Assembly (NCBI RefSeq): GCF_004120195.1
Contig: NZ_SCHN01000010.1
Span: 1 to 64,000, forward strand
Length of the DNA stretch: 64,000 nt
From: Enterovibrio baiacu
GTDB lineage: Bacteria; Pseudomonadota; Gammaproteobacteria; Enterobacterales; Vibrionaceae
Reading direction: 5' to 3'
In this document: positions 20,365-29,944 of the stretch, one piece after another
Position numbering within the stretch: position 1 is the first letter of the stretch
How the letters are laid out: every line of letters starts with the position of its first letter
Translations under genes and position numbers: made by a program
Notes under the pieces: model-generated
What the model saw: the letters and a program-made list of their open reading frames with translations, nothing else
The model's database searches: none
What the model was told of the DNA's origin: nothing

Positions 20365-21378
20365 ATGCTTGACCGATGTCTTGTCGTTGATGATCACGAA
20401 ATGATTCGCGAAACCATCGCTATTATGGCGACTTCGCTTGGCTTTAAAGAATCGATCATGGCCATTGATGGTGCGGATGCCATTTCAAAAATATTCCATG
20501 AACGCCCTTCTCTCATTATCACCGATCTTCAAATGGAACCCATTGACGGCTTAGAGATGCTTCGTCTGATCAGAAGCGGACGCTATGGGTTACAACACGA
20601 CATCCCTATTATCATTTTGACGGCGAATGCATCTGAAAGCGTCATTGCTCAGTGCATCGCGTTCGACGTGGATGCGTTTCTGGTAAAACCCGTCAATCGA
20701 CAAGCGCTTCAAGAGCGTATTAACCAACTCTCGCAGCAGGCGAAAGCCAAGAAAACGGTCGAACACTACTTCGACATGTACCAACAAGATCCTGCTAAAT
20801 CCACCGCATTCCAAATGAACGGACAGGTCGCCTTCTCAGATTCGGATGTCAGCGAATTCGATGCGCTCATCAAAGACCAAAAGCCTGTGGAGCCCACACA
20901 GCCCAGCGAACCTGTTTCCCTATCCGTTGCTCCGGCACCTGAACCCGCATCTAAACCAACACCCGATAACAAAAAATACTTCATTAAATGGCAAGACCGT
21001 TTCAGTGTCGGTCACTCAGATCTCGATGAGAGTAATATGCAGTTGCTCGACATCATTAATGACACCTACGACCTCATCGTAAACCACGAACATGATGACC
21101 ATGTGTTTGAGGACGTTGCCAAGCGGTTTCAACACTACGTTAATAACCACATCACACTCGAAGAAGCCTTGCTCACTGAGCGCGTTTATCCGCGATTAAA
21201 AATGCATACCGACATGCACGGACGCCTTATCAAACAAGCAGAGTTCGTGATACTGAAATGCCAGGCCGACCCCAGTTTTTACCGCACCGACTTTTTCCGA
21301 TTATTACGGTTTTGGTGGGTCAAACATGTTGTTCAGGAAGATACCAAATACAAATCTGTCTTTACTGAACTCGTTTAA
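20365..21378 (+). CDS. Receiver domain fused to a hemerythrin domain
   Basis: 337 residues. The receiver (3-122) has the acidic pair Asp9/Asp10, the acceptor Asp54 (IITDLQM) and Lys108. A Pro-rich linker (170-200) leads to a bacteriohemerythrin domain (205-335). Of the seven iron ligands expected from the methanotroph protein, six fit in order and spacing: His262, Glu266, His281, His285, His321 and Asp326. The first, the His of the DEQHK motif, is Asn224 (DESNMQ). The di-iron site may therefore be altered. Hemerythrin domains sense oxygen, NO or iron, so the protein could link gas or redox state to the kinase encoded 12 bp downstream. An AAGGAGG site precedes the ATG. Confidence 0.9.
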   Translation: MLDRCLVVDDHEMIRETIAIMATSLGFKESIMAIDGADAISKIFHERPSLIITDLQMEPIDGLEMLRLIRSGRYGLQHDIPIIILTANASESVIAQCIAFDVDAFLVKPVNRQALQERINQLSQQAKAKKTVEHYFDMYQQDPAKSTAFQMNGQVAFSDSDVSEFDALIKDQKPVEPTQPSEPVSLSVAPAPEPASKPTPDNKKYFIKWQDRFSVGHSDLDESNMQLLDIINDTYDLIVNHEHDDHVFEDVAKRFQHYVNNHITLEEALLTERVYPRLKMHTDMHGRLIKQAEFVILKCQADPSFYRTDFFRLLRFWWVKHVVQEDTKYKSVFTELV

Positions 21379-21390
21379 GTAAGGCCGTGA

Positions 21391-24300
21391 ATGCAGAATC
21401 ATTCTCCCTTCTCTAACCCTGAGTCACGTAACACCCTTATCCAACTGATCGTCAGTGGGACAGCCGTTGTCGCCATTATCATGCTGTCTTTTCTTTGGTT
21501 TTACCGCTCCATCGTGAATGACACTCAGCTAAAAATTGAATACTTCCTTCAATCTGAAATCGCAAACATCAACGTTGCCATCTCCGATTGGTACCATCAC
21601 CGTGAGCGCGAACTCGCGCTCGTCGCGAACGATAAAATCCTCGTCAGCAACATGTATCGCTATGCCAAGTCGTTCGAAAAAGGCCGTCACCCTAGCGAAG
21701 CGCACGCCAATGTTGTGCTGCCAAACTCAGATGAAACTATCCGTACGACACTCTCTGAATATCTCGAAAATTTCGAATATGACAACGCCCTGTTGTTTTC
21801 AGAGAATGGTGAACTGCTCTTAAGCGTCACCCCGTTCAATCCAACCTGGGCAGACCAAATCTATCGAAGTCACGGGCAACGTATTCAAACCCAAGAAGAA
21901 TACATAAGCGCACCAGAGAAAGGCCCAAGGCAAACAGACAGCACCTACATCTCTCTCGGGTTCTCTCTTCATATTGCGAATCAAACATCGGCCTCTCTAC
22001 CGGTAGATCAACGCCCCATTGTTGTCTTACTTCGCAACAGCCAAGAGTTTGACCGCATATTCATTAATCAAGAACAGATAGACACGCGACTCGCCTTTGC
22101 CGTCAATAACAACGGGGAACGCATCGCGCCTTATCACACTGCCGATGCATCAGCTTATCCCTTCTCGTTGAATCGTCCTGCATTAAGCAGCCAAGCTGGC
22201 GTGTCACCTTGGTCATTGCTCACGAGCGATGAGACCGCGGCAAAAATGAATGTCACTGGCTACCAAGGTCATCTCAACGGTGATGTGGTCGGTGTGTGGC
22301 AGTGGCATGAGCAATACCCCATGGCTGTGGTCATTGAGTTTAACGCCGACAGCGCCCTCAACGCGATTTACTACACGCGAAATTACCTGCTTTGGGTGTT
22401 TTTAGCCGTCACCGCCGCGTTCACCATTTTCTTGGCCTTGCATGCAAAGACATCACTCAAGATAAGTTTCAGCAAGCTGTATCTCGAATCGATCCTCCGA
22501 AACTACGCGGATGGCGTGATCGTATTAGACAACAAAGGCATGACAGTCTCGGTCAATGACAAAGCCTTCAAACTGGCGTTGTTACCCATTGATATTCCTC
22601 AACCCTGCTCCCTAAGCGCATTTCGAACATTAGAAAATCAGAAGCTTATTCAGCTACTCGATGACATTTATGTCGATGCCATAAATAGGGGCGAAATGGG
22701 CAATATTCACCGCTATGGCATTCAGGACCAAACGGTTTACCTGAAGATAAAAGCCACAAAGCAGCACATCAGCGGGAACGATTATGTCGTGGTGAACCTC
22801 AGAGATATCACCAAACAAAGCACCATTGAAGATAAGCTAAGTCGAAGCAATGCCCTGTATTCAGTATTCAATACAGTGCAAGACATGTACATGACCACGG
22901 GGGATTCAGAACGAAGCTTCAAAAAAGCCCTCGTGGTATTAGCAAGCTTTACGGAAAGTACCTTGGCGGCCATGTTGTCTTTCGATGAGGGTGAACAGAA
23001 GGTCATGTTCAAGCATGAAACAGGTCGCCAATCGAATGAATTTACTGGGCTACCGGATTCCTTGCTTTCTTATGCAGATACCGCCCTTTCCTTGCGCCGC
23101 ACCGAGTTTTCATCACTGCACTTTACGGTCGAATCAGATCACGCCGATTTTTATAAACATTACACGCTGATCCCCTTGGTTTCGAAGCGTGATACCTTGG
23201 GTTTAATCGTGTTGGCAGGACGCGACTCGCCTTACAGTGAAAAGCAAATTGATTGGATTGCACCAGTTGTAAAGAGTATCTGCAGCATGATGTATTCAGA
23301 CAAGCAAACCCAGCTTAACCAAGAGGTGACAGAGGCGCTGCGTACGGCAAAAGAAGACGCAGAACACGCCAATGAAGCCAAATCGACCTTCTTAGCGATG
23401 ATGAGCCACGAGATCCGCACGCCCATCAACGGCATTATCGGTATGTCAGAAATCCTTGGAAACACAGATCTGGCTTACGAACAGAAGCATTACAACAACA
23501 CCATTTCAGTCTCTGCTAACGCGCTTCTCGACATCATCAACGACGTATTGGATCTTTCTAAAATTGAAGCGGGCAAAATGCCCATCCGCGAAGAAACCTT
23601 TGCGGTCAGTGAGCTAATGGAAAATATCACCAACATCGTTGCCCCTCGCGTGAAAGATGGTGTCACCTTTACCTCTTATGTCGACCCACGTTTGCCTTTC
23701 GAACTCACTGGGGATTTTTCTAAGCTTCGTCAGATCCTCGTGAACATTGCTGGTAACTCAGCGAAATTCACCGACAGTGGGTTCGTGGATGTGTCTATTC
23801 GCTTGCAGGACACACATTCAAGTGCATCAAATAACGTGTGTCACGTGGAAATGAAAGTCACGGACACGGGGATAGGCATTAAAAAAGAACACCTAGATAG
23901 GGTGTTCGAAAACTTCTCTCAGATCGATAACAGCTCAAAACGTCGATACCAAGGCACTGGGTTAGGGTTGCCTATCTGTCGGAAGTTCGTGGATTTGCTC
24001 GGTGGCACGATCCACGCAGACAGCGAAGTGGGTGAAGGCTCAGTGTTCACCATCAACCTAAACCTCAAGCTCCCCGAAGATACGCTTCAAGATTTGCTGC
24101 AATCGTCAGAGTCGCTCAAGAAGAAACGTGCATTGGTGGTTTCACGCTGCGTCAGCCAGACGAAAAACGTGAAACGCTACCTTGAATACCATGACATGCA
24201 GGTAGTAACAGCGCTGGATGAAAGTGCGGCCTCCCGCGCGTTATCATCATGTGATCCTTTCTTGGTCACTTTGCTCGACCACTCCATTTCGCTGGAAGAA

Positions 24301-25419
24301 CTGCGCGCCTGTATTGAGCCGACCACCAACACACAACACGTGCTGTACTTAGCGGATATTAAAGGCGTGCTCACCCATCGCCCTTACTCTATCTCTGCGG
24401 CGCTGACTGCCCCATTCACCATACTGAACCTGACACAAGCGCTTGAAACCATTGTTCAAATGCACGAGCAAGGTTTCAGTCGCGACGATGTGTATAAGCA
24501 ACTGGCACAGCGTGAAGAAATAGCAAAAAATGCGGATACCCAACTACTGAAAACAGGGCTTTCTGTATTGGTTGCAGAAGATCACCCCGTCAACCAAGAG
24601 CTTATCTGCACCGTGTTACGCAAACTGAACTGCATTCCGACGATTGCCGATAACGGCGCCATTGCCTTTGAGCGTTTCGTTGCAAACCGTTACGACATGA
24701 TCTTCATGGATTGCCAAATGCCGGTCATGGATGGATATGAAGCCACGCGCAAAATTCGCCAACTAGAAGCTGAGAATAATCTGCCTGCCATCCCTATTAT
24801 CGCCATGACCGCCAATGCGCTCGCGGGCGACAGAGAGCGATGCCTACAGGAAGGGATGACCGAATACATCGCAAAGCCCTTTAAACAACAAGCACTGATC
24901 ACCATGATGAACCAACTCATGCCTGAACATCTTGAATCTCAGTCTGAGTCTATGCCTGCGTTAGACACTCAACATCACCTCGTTACACCTGATGTCGGCA
25001 CCCCCAGTGTTGATACACGCACAGAGGCCTTTGCTGTGAATACACAGCCTGTCTCGACGGTCGATAGCGCACCGAACGCAGATGCCGTTGCGCCGTTTGA
25101 TCTCAGCACGTTGAAAGAAACCACTGGCGATGATCCTGACTTAATCCAAATGTTGGTGGGGCGATTTTTGAAGGTGCAAACCGATGACATTGAGGCCTTA
25201 CAAGTCGCCTGGGATGAAAAGCGGTTTTCAGATGTGAAGAAAATCGCGCACAAAATGAAAGGGGCAGCACTGATGGTGGGCGCTATCGACTTTTCGACAG
25301 AGTGTAAAAAACTTGAACTTCATGATGTTGAAGACAGCGACACCATGGAGGCGCACTACCAAAGTCTACTGAAAAGTTCCGAAAATCTTTGCGCCAGAAT
25401 GCTAGAATCAACGCGGTAG
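21391..25419 (+). CDS. Large hybrid histidine kinase with receiver and HPt domains
   Basis: 1342 residues. A transmembrane helix (about 17-36) and a large periplasmic sensor (37-330, Cache-like) are followed by a second helix (about 331-350), PAS (about 365-480), GAF-like (about 495-635), HisKA with [12 protein letters not shown] (His673), and HATPase_c with DTGIGIK and GTGLGLPI. Then comes a degenerate receiver (about 910-1020) lacking a normal acceptor, a full receiver with [10 protein letters not shown] (Asp1107) and an HPt domain with [11 protein letters not shown] (His1287). It can therefore run a His-Asp-His relay in one chain, like BarA or ArcB. The receiver-hemerythrin protein just upstream is the natural last partner. 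Confidence 0.93.
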   Translation: MQNHSPFSNPESRNTLIQLIVSGTAVVAIIMLSFLWFYRSIVNDTQLKIEYFLQSEIANINVAISDWYHHRERELALVANDKILVSNMYRYAKSFEKGRHPSEAHANVVLPNSDETIRTTLSEYLENFEYDNALLFSENGELLLSVTPFNPTWADQIYRSHGQRIQTQEEYISAPEKGPRQTDSTYISLGFSLHIANQTSASLPVDQRPIVVLLRNSQEFDRIFINQEQIDTRLAFAVNNNGERIAPYHTADASAYPFSLNRPALSSQAGVSPWSLLTSDETAAKMNVTGYQGHLNGDVVGVWQWHEQYPMAVVIEFNADSALNAIYYTRNYLLWVFLAVTAAFTIFLALHAKTSLKISFSKLYLESILRNYADGVIVLDNKGMTVSVNDKAFKLALLPIDIPQPCSLSAFRTLENQKLIQLLDDIYVDAINRGEMGNIHRYGIQDQTVYLKIKATKQHISGNDYVVVNLRDITKQSTIEDKLSRSNALYSVFNTVQDMYMTTGDSERSFKKALVVLASFTESTLAAMLSFDEGEQKVMFKHETGRQSNEFTGLPDSLLSYADTALSLRRTEFSSLHFTVESDHADFYKHYTLIPLVSKRDTLGLIVLAGRDSPYSEKQIDWIAPVVKSICSMMYSDKQTQLNQEVTEALRTAKEDAEHANEAKSTFLAMMSHEIRTPINGIIGMSEILGNTDLAYEQKHYNNTISVSANALLDIINDVLDLSKIEAGKMPIREETFAVSELMENITNIVAPRVKDGVTFTSYVDPRLPFELTGDFSKLRQILVNIAGNSAKFTDSGFVDVSIRLQDTHSSASNNVCHVEMKVTDTGIGIKKEHLDRVFENFSQIDNSSKRRYQGTGLGLPICRKFVDLLGGTIHADSEVGEGSVFTINLNLKLPEDTLQDLLQSSESLKKKRALVVSRCVSQTKNVKRYLEYHDMQVVTALDESAASRALSSCDPFLVTLLDHSISLEELRACIEPTTNTQHVLYLADIKGVLTHRPYSISAALTAPFTILNLTQALETIVQMHEQGFSRDDVYKQLAQREEIAKNADTQLLKTGLSVLVAEDHPVNQELICTVLRKLNCIPTIADNGAIAFERFVANRYDMIFMDCQMPVMDGYEATRKIRQLEAENNLPAIPIIAMTANALAGDRERCLQEGMTEYIAKPFKQQALITMMNQLMPEHLESQSESMPALDTQHHLVTPDVGTPSVDTRTEAFAVNTQPVSTVDSAPNADAVAPFDLSTLKETTGDDPDLIQMLVGRFLKVQTDDIEALQVAWDEKRFSDVKKIAHKMKGAALMVGAIDFSTECKKLELHDVEDSDTMEAHYQSLLKSSENLCARMLESTR

Positions 25420-25604
25420 TAGACGACTTGAAATAATGCAAGCGCGATAAGGTTGCTTTTTACTCCCTTTATATGAAGTTTGCTAACCTAGCTGCACTAT
25501 GGCAAGCGCACCCTAGGCAAGTGGGTGTTTTTTATCTAGTTTTAAGTACAAATACAAAAAAATAATAATTTATATCCTCTATTTATATTTTAAGAGTAAA
25601 CGCT

Positions 25605-25943
25605 ATGCCGACAGTTATTGCATTCCCATCAAAAAGTGCGCCCACTTCCTCTCAAACATGCGCTGTTACAGACATGATCAGGGAAGAGTTAAGCTACCTG
25701 AGCTCGAATGATCACATGATTAATTGCATCTTAGAGCGAATGAAACCGTTCATTGCGACCTTGGATTTTGACCTTGGGCTAGATGTAGAGATCAACGAAG
25801 AAAATCAACAAGGTGTGATGGATATTATTCCTGCCGTGCAATCTATGCAGGCCCGCTTTGACGACATCATCTCGGAGATCATTTCTGAGCGCATTCTTCA
25901 CGAAATTCACATGTTTCACATAGAACGCGCCACTAAAATGTAA
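25605..25943 (+). CDS. Hypothetical protein, 112 residues
   Basis: I do not recognise this family. It is soluble, acidic and without cysteine clusters (a single Cys near residue 19 and another near 47); the middle, MIREELSYLSS...ILERMKPFIATLDFDLGLDVEI, looks helical, and the C-terminus is rich in Met and His. It has a weak GAGTAA ribosome site, a 185-bp AT-rich upstream region and its own strong terminator, so it is probably a real monocistronic gene. Its position after the phosphorelay pair suggests, but does not show, a connection. Confidence 0.7.
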   Translation: MPTVIAFPSKSAPTSSQTCAVTDMIREELSYLSSNDHMINCILERMKPFIATLDFDLGLDVEINEENQQGVMDIIPAVQSMQARFDDIISEIISERILHEIHMFHIERATKM

Positions 25944-25971
25944 ACGTGGCCGATACAACACATCATTCCTT

Positions 25972-25998
25972 AAAAAAGAGCATTTCTCGCTCTTTTTT
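25972..25998 (+). terminator. Terminator after the 112-residue hypothetical
   Basis: AAAAAGAGC and GCTCTTTTT pair around ATTTCTC, ending in a T-run. Confidence 0.88.
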
Positions 25999-26254
25999 CT
26001 TTTATATTTAAGGTGATACCGTATAACCTCCAGATCGCATTTTGCAAAAAAACGTCCTCTTTTTTATGCAAAATAGAAACACGCTTGGCGCAACACACTT
26101 TCTCGCTCGTCAACATTCTGACTGTTTCATCACGCATTTTATGCTGTCAGTTCACATCAAGCACACGTTTCCCCACGATTTCTCAATCAGCTTATATACT
26201 TACCAATTACTCATTAAAGAAACAAAGTTCTCATATATTTGTCACATGTAAACT

Positions 26255-26270
26255 TGGCGCAACTCTTGCA
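26255..26270 (+). promoter_or_regulatory. Sigma-54 (-24/-12) promoter of the Alg44/Alg8-like operon
   Basis: TGGCGC-N5-TTGCA matches the RpoN consensus TGGCACG-N4-TTGCW, with the invariant GG and GC at the right spacing. Transcription would start near 26281, leaving an 18-base leader before the GGAGG site. Confidence 0.75.
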
Positions 26271-26308
26271 GCACATGTAACAACGCGATTAAGGACATGG
26301 AGGCATTC

Positions 26309-27895
26309 ATGGGAGTAGCAGCAATCAGCACTGGCTCGATTCATACGTTTCGATCACGATCAGGTGCGCGAAAATTTCCTCGTATTGAGTTCCCTGCTCA
26401 GGTCGAAATCGATGGTGTTATGTACCCTACCAACGAATGGAGTGTAGGCGGCTTTTCTCTGCATGATAATAAGTACATGGGCAAGAAAGGCGACAAAGGC
26501 GCGGGCAATCTTTGTTTCGACCTGCCTGTGGGTCGCTTTTCTACCCCCTGTCAGTTTGAAGTGATGCGTGTCAGTGAAGAAGGCTACGTTCTCGGCTGCC
26601 AATTTTACTCCCTCAACTCCGGCCACCAAAAAACACTCCAGTCCATCGTTGATACTTACCTTACCGGTGAAACCATTTCGCTGGAAAGCGTGACATCTTA
26701 TGGTGTCAAAGCGCAGCTTCACGAAGAAGAAGTGAAGCGCATGCAACAGAACTGGTGGCGCTTTGCCATCGTCGCCATCGTTGCACTTACTCTGATTACT
26801 ATCGCTGCCTTAATGATTCAATCTCGCGTACTTTCTATTGAGTCGCAACATGCTGCCGTCAGTCAACCTGTGCTTACACAGAAAAGTTACAGCAACGGGG
26901 TATTGCGTTTGGGGGACTTTAAGCCCGGGCAGTTAGTTGAGAAGGGGCAATTGCTGTTCTCGATATACACCGAGGAAGGCACCGATTTGCTGGCCAAAGA
27001 CAAACAAGAGCTCAGCAATATCAACAGCGAAATTTTGTATTACCAAACCTTGCTACGCCAGAGTAAAGAGGCCGTCGCCAGGTACAATTCGCGCTTGTTT
27101 AAAGAGCTTCAGTACATTTCCGACAAACGTAGTTTGTTAGAAGACGAGCTCGCAGCACGAGAAAGCATTTTACGCCTGTATAACAATGGGGTGAGGTCTG
27201 GCTCGGTAGATGTCGTTTCACGTGAATTGGAGCGTGTTGAAATCTTCGAAATCAAACGGGATATTCTGACGATCGATACGCACATTGAAGGCATTGAAAA
27301 TCAGCTTGATCAAATCTTGCTTGGTGTACCGCCACGGGAAGCGCAGGTCGACATGAAGTCTCCGTTTGAAGTGCAGAGCAAGCTCGATATTTTGGTTAAG
27401 CGTAAAGATAAGATCCTTGAAGAAATTGAACGTTTGAAAACCCGTGGCCTTGCTTACGCACCGTGTAATTGTTACATCGTTGCCATCAATGCCTCTGATG
27501 GTCAGGTTGTACAAACGGGTACATCGGTGTTTGAGTTATCACCAATCGCATCCTCAGAAAGAACTGAACGCTCTATCCTCGCATTGATGCCATTAGAACG
27601 TGCCGCATTATTGAAAATCGGCATGCCCGTTGAATACCGGCTGGCAAGCAACGACGAAAAACTCGTCGGAACCATTGAAATGATTCAATTCTACAGTGCA
27701 TCCAACAGTGATATTTACAACGAAGAAGGGGAATCCCTCAGTGGCCTACCTAAAACGTTGCCGCGTTTGAACCAATACACACTCATAAAAGTGACACCGT
27801 CACCTGAAGACATTGACTCGATAGTCAATGAGCCCGCAAAAGTTGTCGCGACAGTGAAATGGAAAGACGTGTTCAAGCACTGGTTTAACTTATGA
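26309..27895 (+). CDS. Alg44-like PilZ / membrane-fusion protein
   Basis: 528 residues from the ATG at 26309, which has GGAGG five bases upstream; the ATG at 26297 has its purine tract only one base away. The N-terminus is a PilZ domain (about 18-120) with the c-di-GMP motif RxxxR (Arg21, Arg25) and WSVGGF, where Glu43 stands in for the usual Asp/Asn. A transmembrane helix (151-170) leads to a long periplasmic HlyD-like part with a beta-barrel/lipoyl portion, a coiled coil (about 225-340) and a second barrel. This is the architecture of alginate Alg44 (about 390 residues), with a longer coiled coil here. It probably gates the glycosyltransferase encoded next in response to c-di-GMP. Confidence 0.85.
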   Translation: MGVAAISTGSIHTFRSRSGARKFPRIEFPAQVEIDGVMYPTNEWSVGGFSLHDNKYMGKKGDKGAGNLCFDLPVGRFSTPCQFEVMRVSEEGYVLGCQFYSLNSGHQKTLQSIVDTYLTGETISLESVTSYGVKAQLHEEEVKRMQQNWWRFAIVAIVALTLITIAALMIQSRVLSIESQHAAVSQPVLTQKSYSNGVLRLGDFKPGQLVEKGQLLFSIYTEEGTDLLAKDKQELSNINSEILYYQTLLRQSKEAVARYNSRLFKELQYISDKRSLLEDELAARESILRLYNNGVRSGSVDVVSRELERVEIFEIKRDILTIDTHIEGIENQLDQILLGVPPREAQVDMKSPFEVQSKLDILVKRKDKILEEIERLKTRGLAYAPCNCYIVAINASDGQVVQTGTSVFELSPIASSERTERSILALMPLERAALLKIGMPVEYRLASNDEKLVGTIEMIQFYSASNSDIYNEEGESLSGLPKTLPRLNQYTLIKVTPSPEDIDSIVNEPAKVVATVKWKDVFKHWFNL

Positions 27896-29400
27896 ATCCA
27901 GACAAACTCGTTGTTAAAGGCTTTCACCGAGATGACCCCACACACGTCACGGTGCTTTGGTGGTTGTTCTTCGCAGGCCTTCTACTCGGACTGTGGGCGA
28001 TTTATACCATTTTACCCAGTGACAAGGTGCAGCCAGAGGTCCTCTATACCCTAGGCATTATTGGGGCATGGCGATACGGATGGAAAACCTTGCACCTGCT
28101 GCGTGGGTTGTACTATCAATATGTGCGTTACCCCGTCCTCTCTTCGCTGGCTGACATGACCAAAAAGCCCAGTGAAATTTTGCTGGTGATCCCTTGTTAC
28201 CGCACCACGCCCGAAATCAGTGCCCCCGTGTTCAAAGCGTTGATCGATGAGATCGGCAACTTTGGCGTCTCTTGTCGCGCCGTGGCTTGTGTGTCTGATG
28301 AATCAGACCTTGGCATCATTGAAACGCAGTTCGACAAACTTCAAGATAAAGTGCCTGTCAGTTTGTACATCATCGACCAAGATGGCACAGGCAAGCGAAG
28401 CACCATGGCCGATGCACTGACATTGCTTGCCGAAGAACGCCCTGTATCGAAAGATGCCATATTGGTGCTCATGGATGCCGATACCGTTTTACCCGAAGGG
28501 ATCTTAAAGAAAGCCTCTGGCTTTTTAATGCGTTACCACGATCTTGGCGCCGTAACGACACACAATAAGCCTATTGTTAAAGGAAATTCACTGATACGCC
28601 AATGGTACCGCCAGCGTATGTGCCAGCGTCACTTTTACATGAGTTCCCTTAGCCTAACCTATCGCGTACTGGTATTAACGGGGCGATTTTCCGTGTATCG
28701 CGCATCCCTTGCGCTCTCCCCAGATTTCATTGATAACCTGCGATATGACCATGTGAAACACTGGCGCTATGGCCGCATTCGAATGCTCACGGGGGATGAT
28801 AAGAGCACCTGGTATTACGTGCTGAAAGAGCGTTGGAAAATGATGTACCTCCCTGATGTCACCGTGACTTGCTTAGAAGATGCACCATCCGGCGGCTTTC
28901 TAAAAGCCAGCCTGTCACTCATGACACGTTGGTACGGAAACATGCTACGCAGTAACATTCGTGCCATCGCGCTCGGACCACGTCAAGCGGGTTGGTTTTT
29001 GTGGTTCTGTTTACTCGATCAGCGCATCAGTATGTGGACCACATTAATTGGCCCCTCATTGGCACTGGTTGTCGCAACCTATATGGGCACAAAAGTGGTG
29101 ATTGCTTACTTGTTTTGGGTCATCGCGACGCGGAGTTTGAATGTGTTATTAATATGTGTTCAATCTCGCCAGTTTCATCCCATCTTTGTGGTGTTACTCT
29201 GGTATGAACAACTGATTGGCTCTTTGGTCAAGGTATATCTGTTCTTCCATCCCAATGTACAGCGTTGGACGCGACAAGGTATCAGTGGTGTCGTAGAAGA
29301 CAAATCTGTTTCAGGTCAAATCAAGCGCTGGCTGCCGCATTTGCAGACGACAGCCGCGTTCAGCACGCTATTGATTTTCGTCATGTGGCTTTACGGATGA
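27892..29400 (+). CDS. Alg8-like family 2 glycosyltransferase (polysaccharide synthase)
   Basis: 502 residues, coupled to the upstream gene by an ATGA overlap. Two N-terminal helices (about 22-60) precede a GT2 catalytic domain with MDADT (Asp195, Asp197) and TGDDKS (Asp302, Asp303), and RWYGN in place of the QxxRW motif, followed by several C-terminal helices. GRFSVYRAS, the HWRYGRIRMLTGDDKS region and DQRISMWT closely follow Pseudomonas Alg8, the mannuronan synthase. It should polymerise a nucleotide sugar and push the chain across the inner membrane. Alg8 uses GDP-mannuronate, but no algD, epimerase or outer-membrane export gene is here, so the polymer is uncertain. Confidence 0.88.
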   Translation: MNPDKLVVKGFHRDDPTHVTVLWWLFFAGLLLGLWAIYTILPSDKVQPEVLYTLGIIGAWRYGWKTLHLLRGLYYQYVRYPVLSSLADMTKKPSEILLVIPCYRTTPEISAPVFKALIDEIGNFGVSCRAVACVSDESDLGIIETQFDKLQDKVPVSLYIIDQDGTGKRSTMADALTLLAEERPVSKDAILVLMDADTVLPEGILKKASGFLMRYHDLGAVTTHNKPIVKGNSLIRQWYRQRMCQRHFYMSSLSLTYRVLVLTGRFSVYRASLALSPDFIDNLRYDHVKHWRYGRIRMLTGDDKSTWYYVLKERWKMMYLPDVTVTCLEDAPSGGFLKASLSLMTRWYGNMLRSNIRAIALGPRQAGWFLWFCLLDQRISMWTTLIGPSLALVVATYMGTKVVIAYLFWVIATRSLNVLLICVQSRQFHPIFVVLLWYEQLIGSLVKVYLFFHPNVQRWTRQGISGVVEDKSVSGQIKRWLPHLQTTAAFSTLLIFVMWLYG

Positions 29401-29714
29401 CAACGGTACGCTTTCGCTAAAAACGTGACTGACGTTGAAAAAGGTTTTGGGGCATACAGCAGTACCGTGTCTGCTTCCAAAGCCATGGCCTTGTTTCTCA
29501 ATTGACTCACAGCACCCTCAGTCAGCTCACCATCATTGATCAACCAATAGTCATACCAGTGGCCTTGAGAGCCCACAACCACCCCTTTATCTTCACAATG
29601 CATCATCTCTAATGCATCTCCCCATAGAACGTTAATGTTTTCGCTTTCTGGTAACGGGGCTGTAACACATGCCGACAACAAAAGGGGGGCTAAAATGGCG
29701 AGAGGTTTTCGCAT
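29391..29714 (-). CDS. Small lipoprotein, DUF4156-like
   Basis: 107 residues with a lipoprotein signal ending in LLSAC (Cys16). The body has CEDKGVVVGSQGHWYDYWL, then LTEGAVSQLRNKAMALEADTVLLY, the pattern I associate with DUF4156/YjeI-like lipoproteins, where the two cysteines (Cys40 and Cys105) could pair. Its 3' end overlaps that of the convergent glycosyltransferase gene by 10 bp. Function unknown. Confidence 0.78.
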   Translation of the reverse strand: MRKPLAILAPLLLSACVTAPLPESENINVLWGDALEMMHCEDKGVVVGSQGHWYDYWLINDGELTEGAVSQLRNKAMALEADTVLLYAPKPFSTSVTFLAKAYRCHP

Positions 29715-29915
29715 GTTTTTCTCTTGGTTTATAAAGGCGTTATTGACGATCTTAACGACCGAACGAGGTGACTAAGTTATCTCACCAATTATACCCCTAA
29801 AAACGCAGACTGGGCAGCGTTACTGACTATTTCACGATGCAATGCTCTTTCTTGAAATCCAATATTTTATGCATCACAACGCACTTGCTCTTGTGCTGTT
29901 CTCACACTAGAATAA

Positions 29916-29935
29916 TACTGTATATAAACACAGTA
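29916..29935. promoter_or_regulatory. LexA (SOS) box of the imu operon
   Basis: TACTG-TATATAAACA-CAGTA: a CTG-N10-CAG operator with TA flanks on both sides, very close to the gammaproteobacterial LexA consensus. It ends nine bases before the imuA start codon, so LexA would block the operon until DNA damage. Confidence 0.92.
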
Positions 29936-29944
29936 TTATTCATT

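Larger units (their letters stand above)
25944..26308. other. Intergenic region ahead of the polysaccharide synthase pair
   Basis: 365 bp, AT-rich, with a terminator at its left end and a sigma-54 promoter at its right end. The 11-mer CTTGGCGCAAC occurs at 26084-26094 and 26253-26263, and CACATGTAA at 26243-26251 and again about 30 bp further on. These could be activator sites. Confidence 0.6.

Noticed and set aside
26042-26318. Open frames in the leader of the Alg44-like gene
   Set aside because: They cross the sigma-54 promoter and have no ribosome site; composition is that of non-coding AT-rich DNA.
29837-29944. Longer N-terminus for ImuA
   Set aside because: It would place the LexA box inside the coding region and adds a Cys/His-rich stretch absent from the family.
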